Shown here in pieces: positions 63,948 through 64,000 of a stretch of DNA of 64,000 nt. The position numbers and the translations under genes were made by a program. The DNA is from an uncultured Alcaligenaceae bacterium (lineage in GTDB: Bacteria; Pseudomonadota; Gammaproteobacteria; Burkholderiales; Burkholderiaceae_B), in NCBI GenBank assembly GCA_937908115.1, contig CALEQZ010000006.1:43670-107669 (forward strand), in the 5' to 3' direction. A model generated the notes under the pieces. It was not told where the DNA came from. It did no database searches and saw only the letters and a program-made list of their open reading frames with translations. Every line of letters begins with the position of its first letter. Position 1 is the stretch's first letter.

Positions 63948-64000
<53 letters not shown>

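Overview
The window is GC-rich betaproteobacterial chromosome, most likely Bordetella or a close Alcaligenaceae relative. The evidence is the housekeeping block gyrB-dnaN-dnaA / rpmH-rnpA-yidD-yidC-mnmE, the mnmG-rsmG-parA-parB partition operon followed by Tyr-Gly-Thr tRNA genes, and Bug-family periplasmic binding proteins. I see no insertion sequence, phage gene or CRISPR array. That argues against the IS-rich species B. pertussis, but the species cannot be fixed by eye.

Layout. 0-20 kb: the 3' end of a type IA topoisomerase (topB), an atypical SDR, a Bug receptor, a PanB-like enzyme translationally coupled to a SET-domain protein, acylphosphatase, an ABC-2 exporter, a thioredoxin-fold protein, a divergent LysR/SDR pair, a CPA1 antiporter, two MFS transporters (one with its own MarR regulator and operator-like repeats), an SbcCD/YhaON-like nuclease pair and a second Bug receptor. 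19.8-20.7 kb: an apparent chimera of an O-antigen-ligase-type N-terminus and an alpha/beta-hydrolase C-terminus. 20.9-30.5 kb: gyrB, dnaN and dnaA on the minus strand; rpmH, rnpA, yidD and yidC on the plus strand, with a two-gene oxidoreductase/CMD operon between yidD and yidC. 30.7-39.7 kb: amino-acid ABC genes and an M20 amidohydrolase plus a complete Opp/Dpp transporter, all minus strand, lying between yidC and mnmE. 41.2-44.7 kb: poorly characterised genes, including a frameshifted membrane protein behind a near-perfect palindrome, a 573-aa exported orphan, and a stand-alone MASE1-like protein divergent from a winged-helix regulator. 44.8-52.8 kb: a persulfide-dioxygenase-like MBL enzyme, a carbamoylase-family hydrolase, and a LysR-TRAP-hydrolase-PxpA-like operon. 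52.8-57.2 kb: an exported His/Gly-rich protein, an AT-rich DnaA-box cluster (candidate oriC), an aminotransferase, a cold-shock gene, and about 1.7 kb without convincing genes that ends in two parS sites. 57.2-64 kb: mnmG, rsmG, parA, a GNAT gene, parB, asparaginase and three tRNA genes, the last cut by the window edge.

How the genes work together. The replication genes (gyrB, dnaN, dnaA), the candidate origin, the parS sites and parAB form the replication/segregation hub, but spread over more than 30 kb with accessory transport and catabolic operons between the conserved blocks. The accessory operons mostly join a transporter to amide-, lactone- or peptide-cleaving enzymes, which suggests scavenging of organic acids, peptides and cyclic or carbamoylated amino-acid derivatives. 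All functions are inferred from motifs and gene order; no database search was run.
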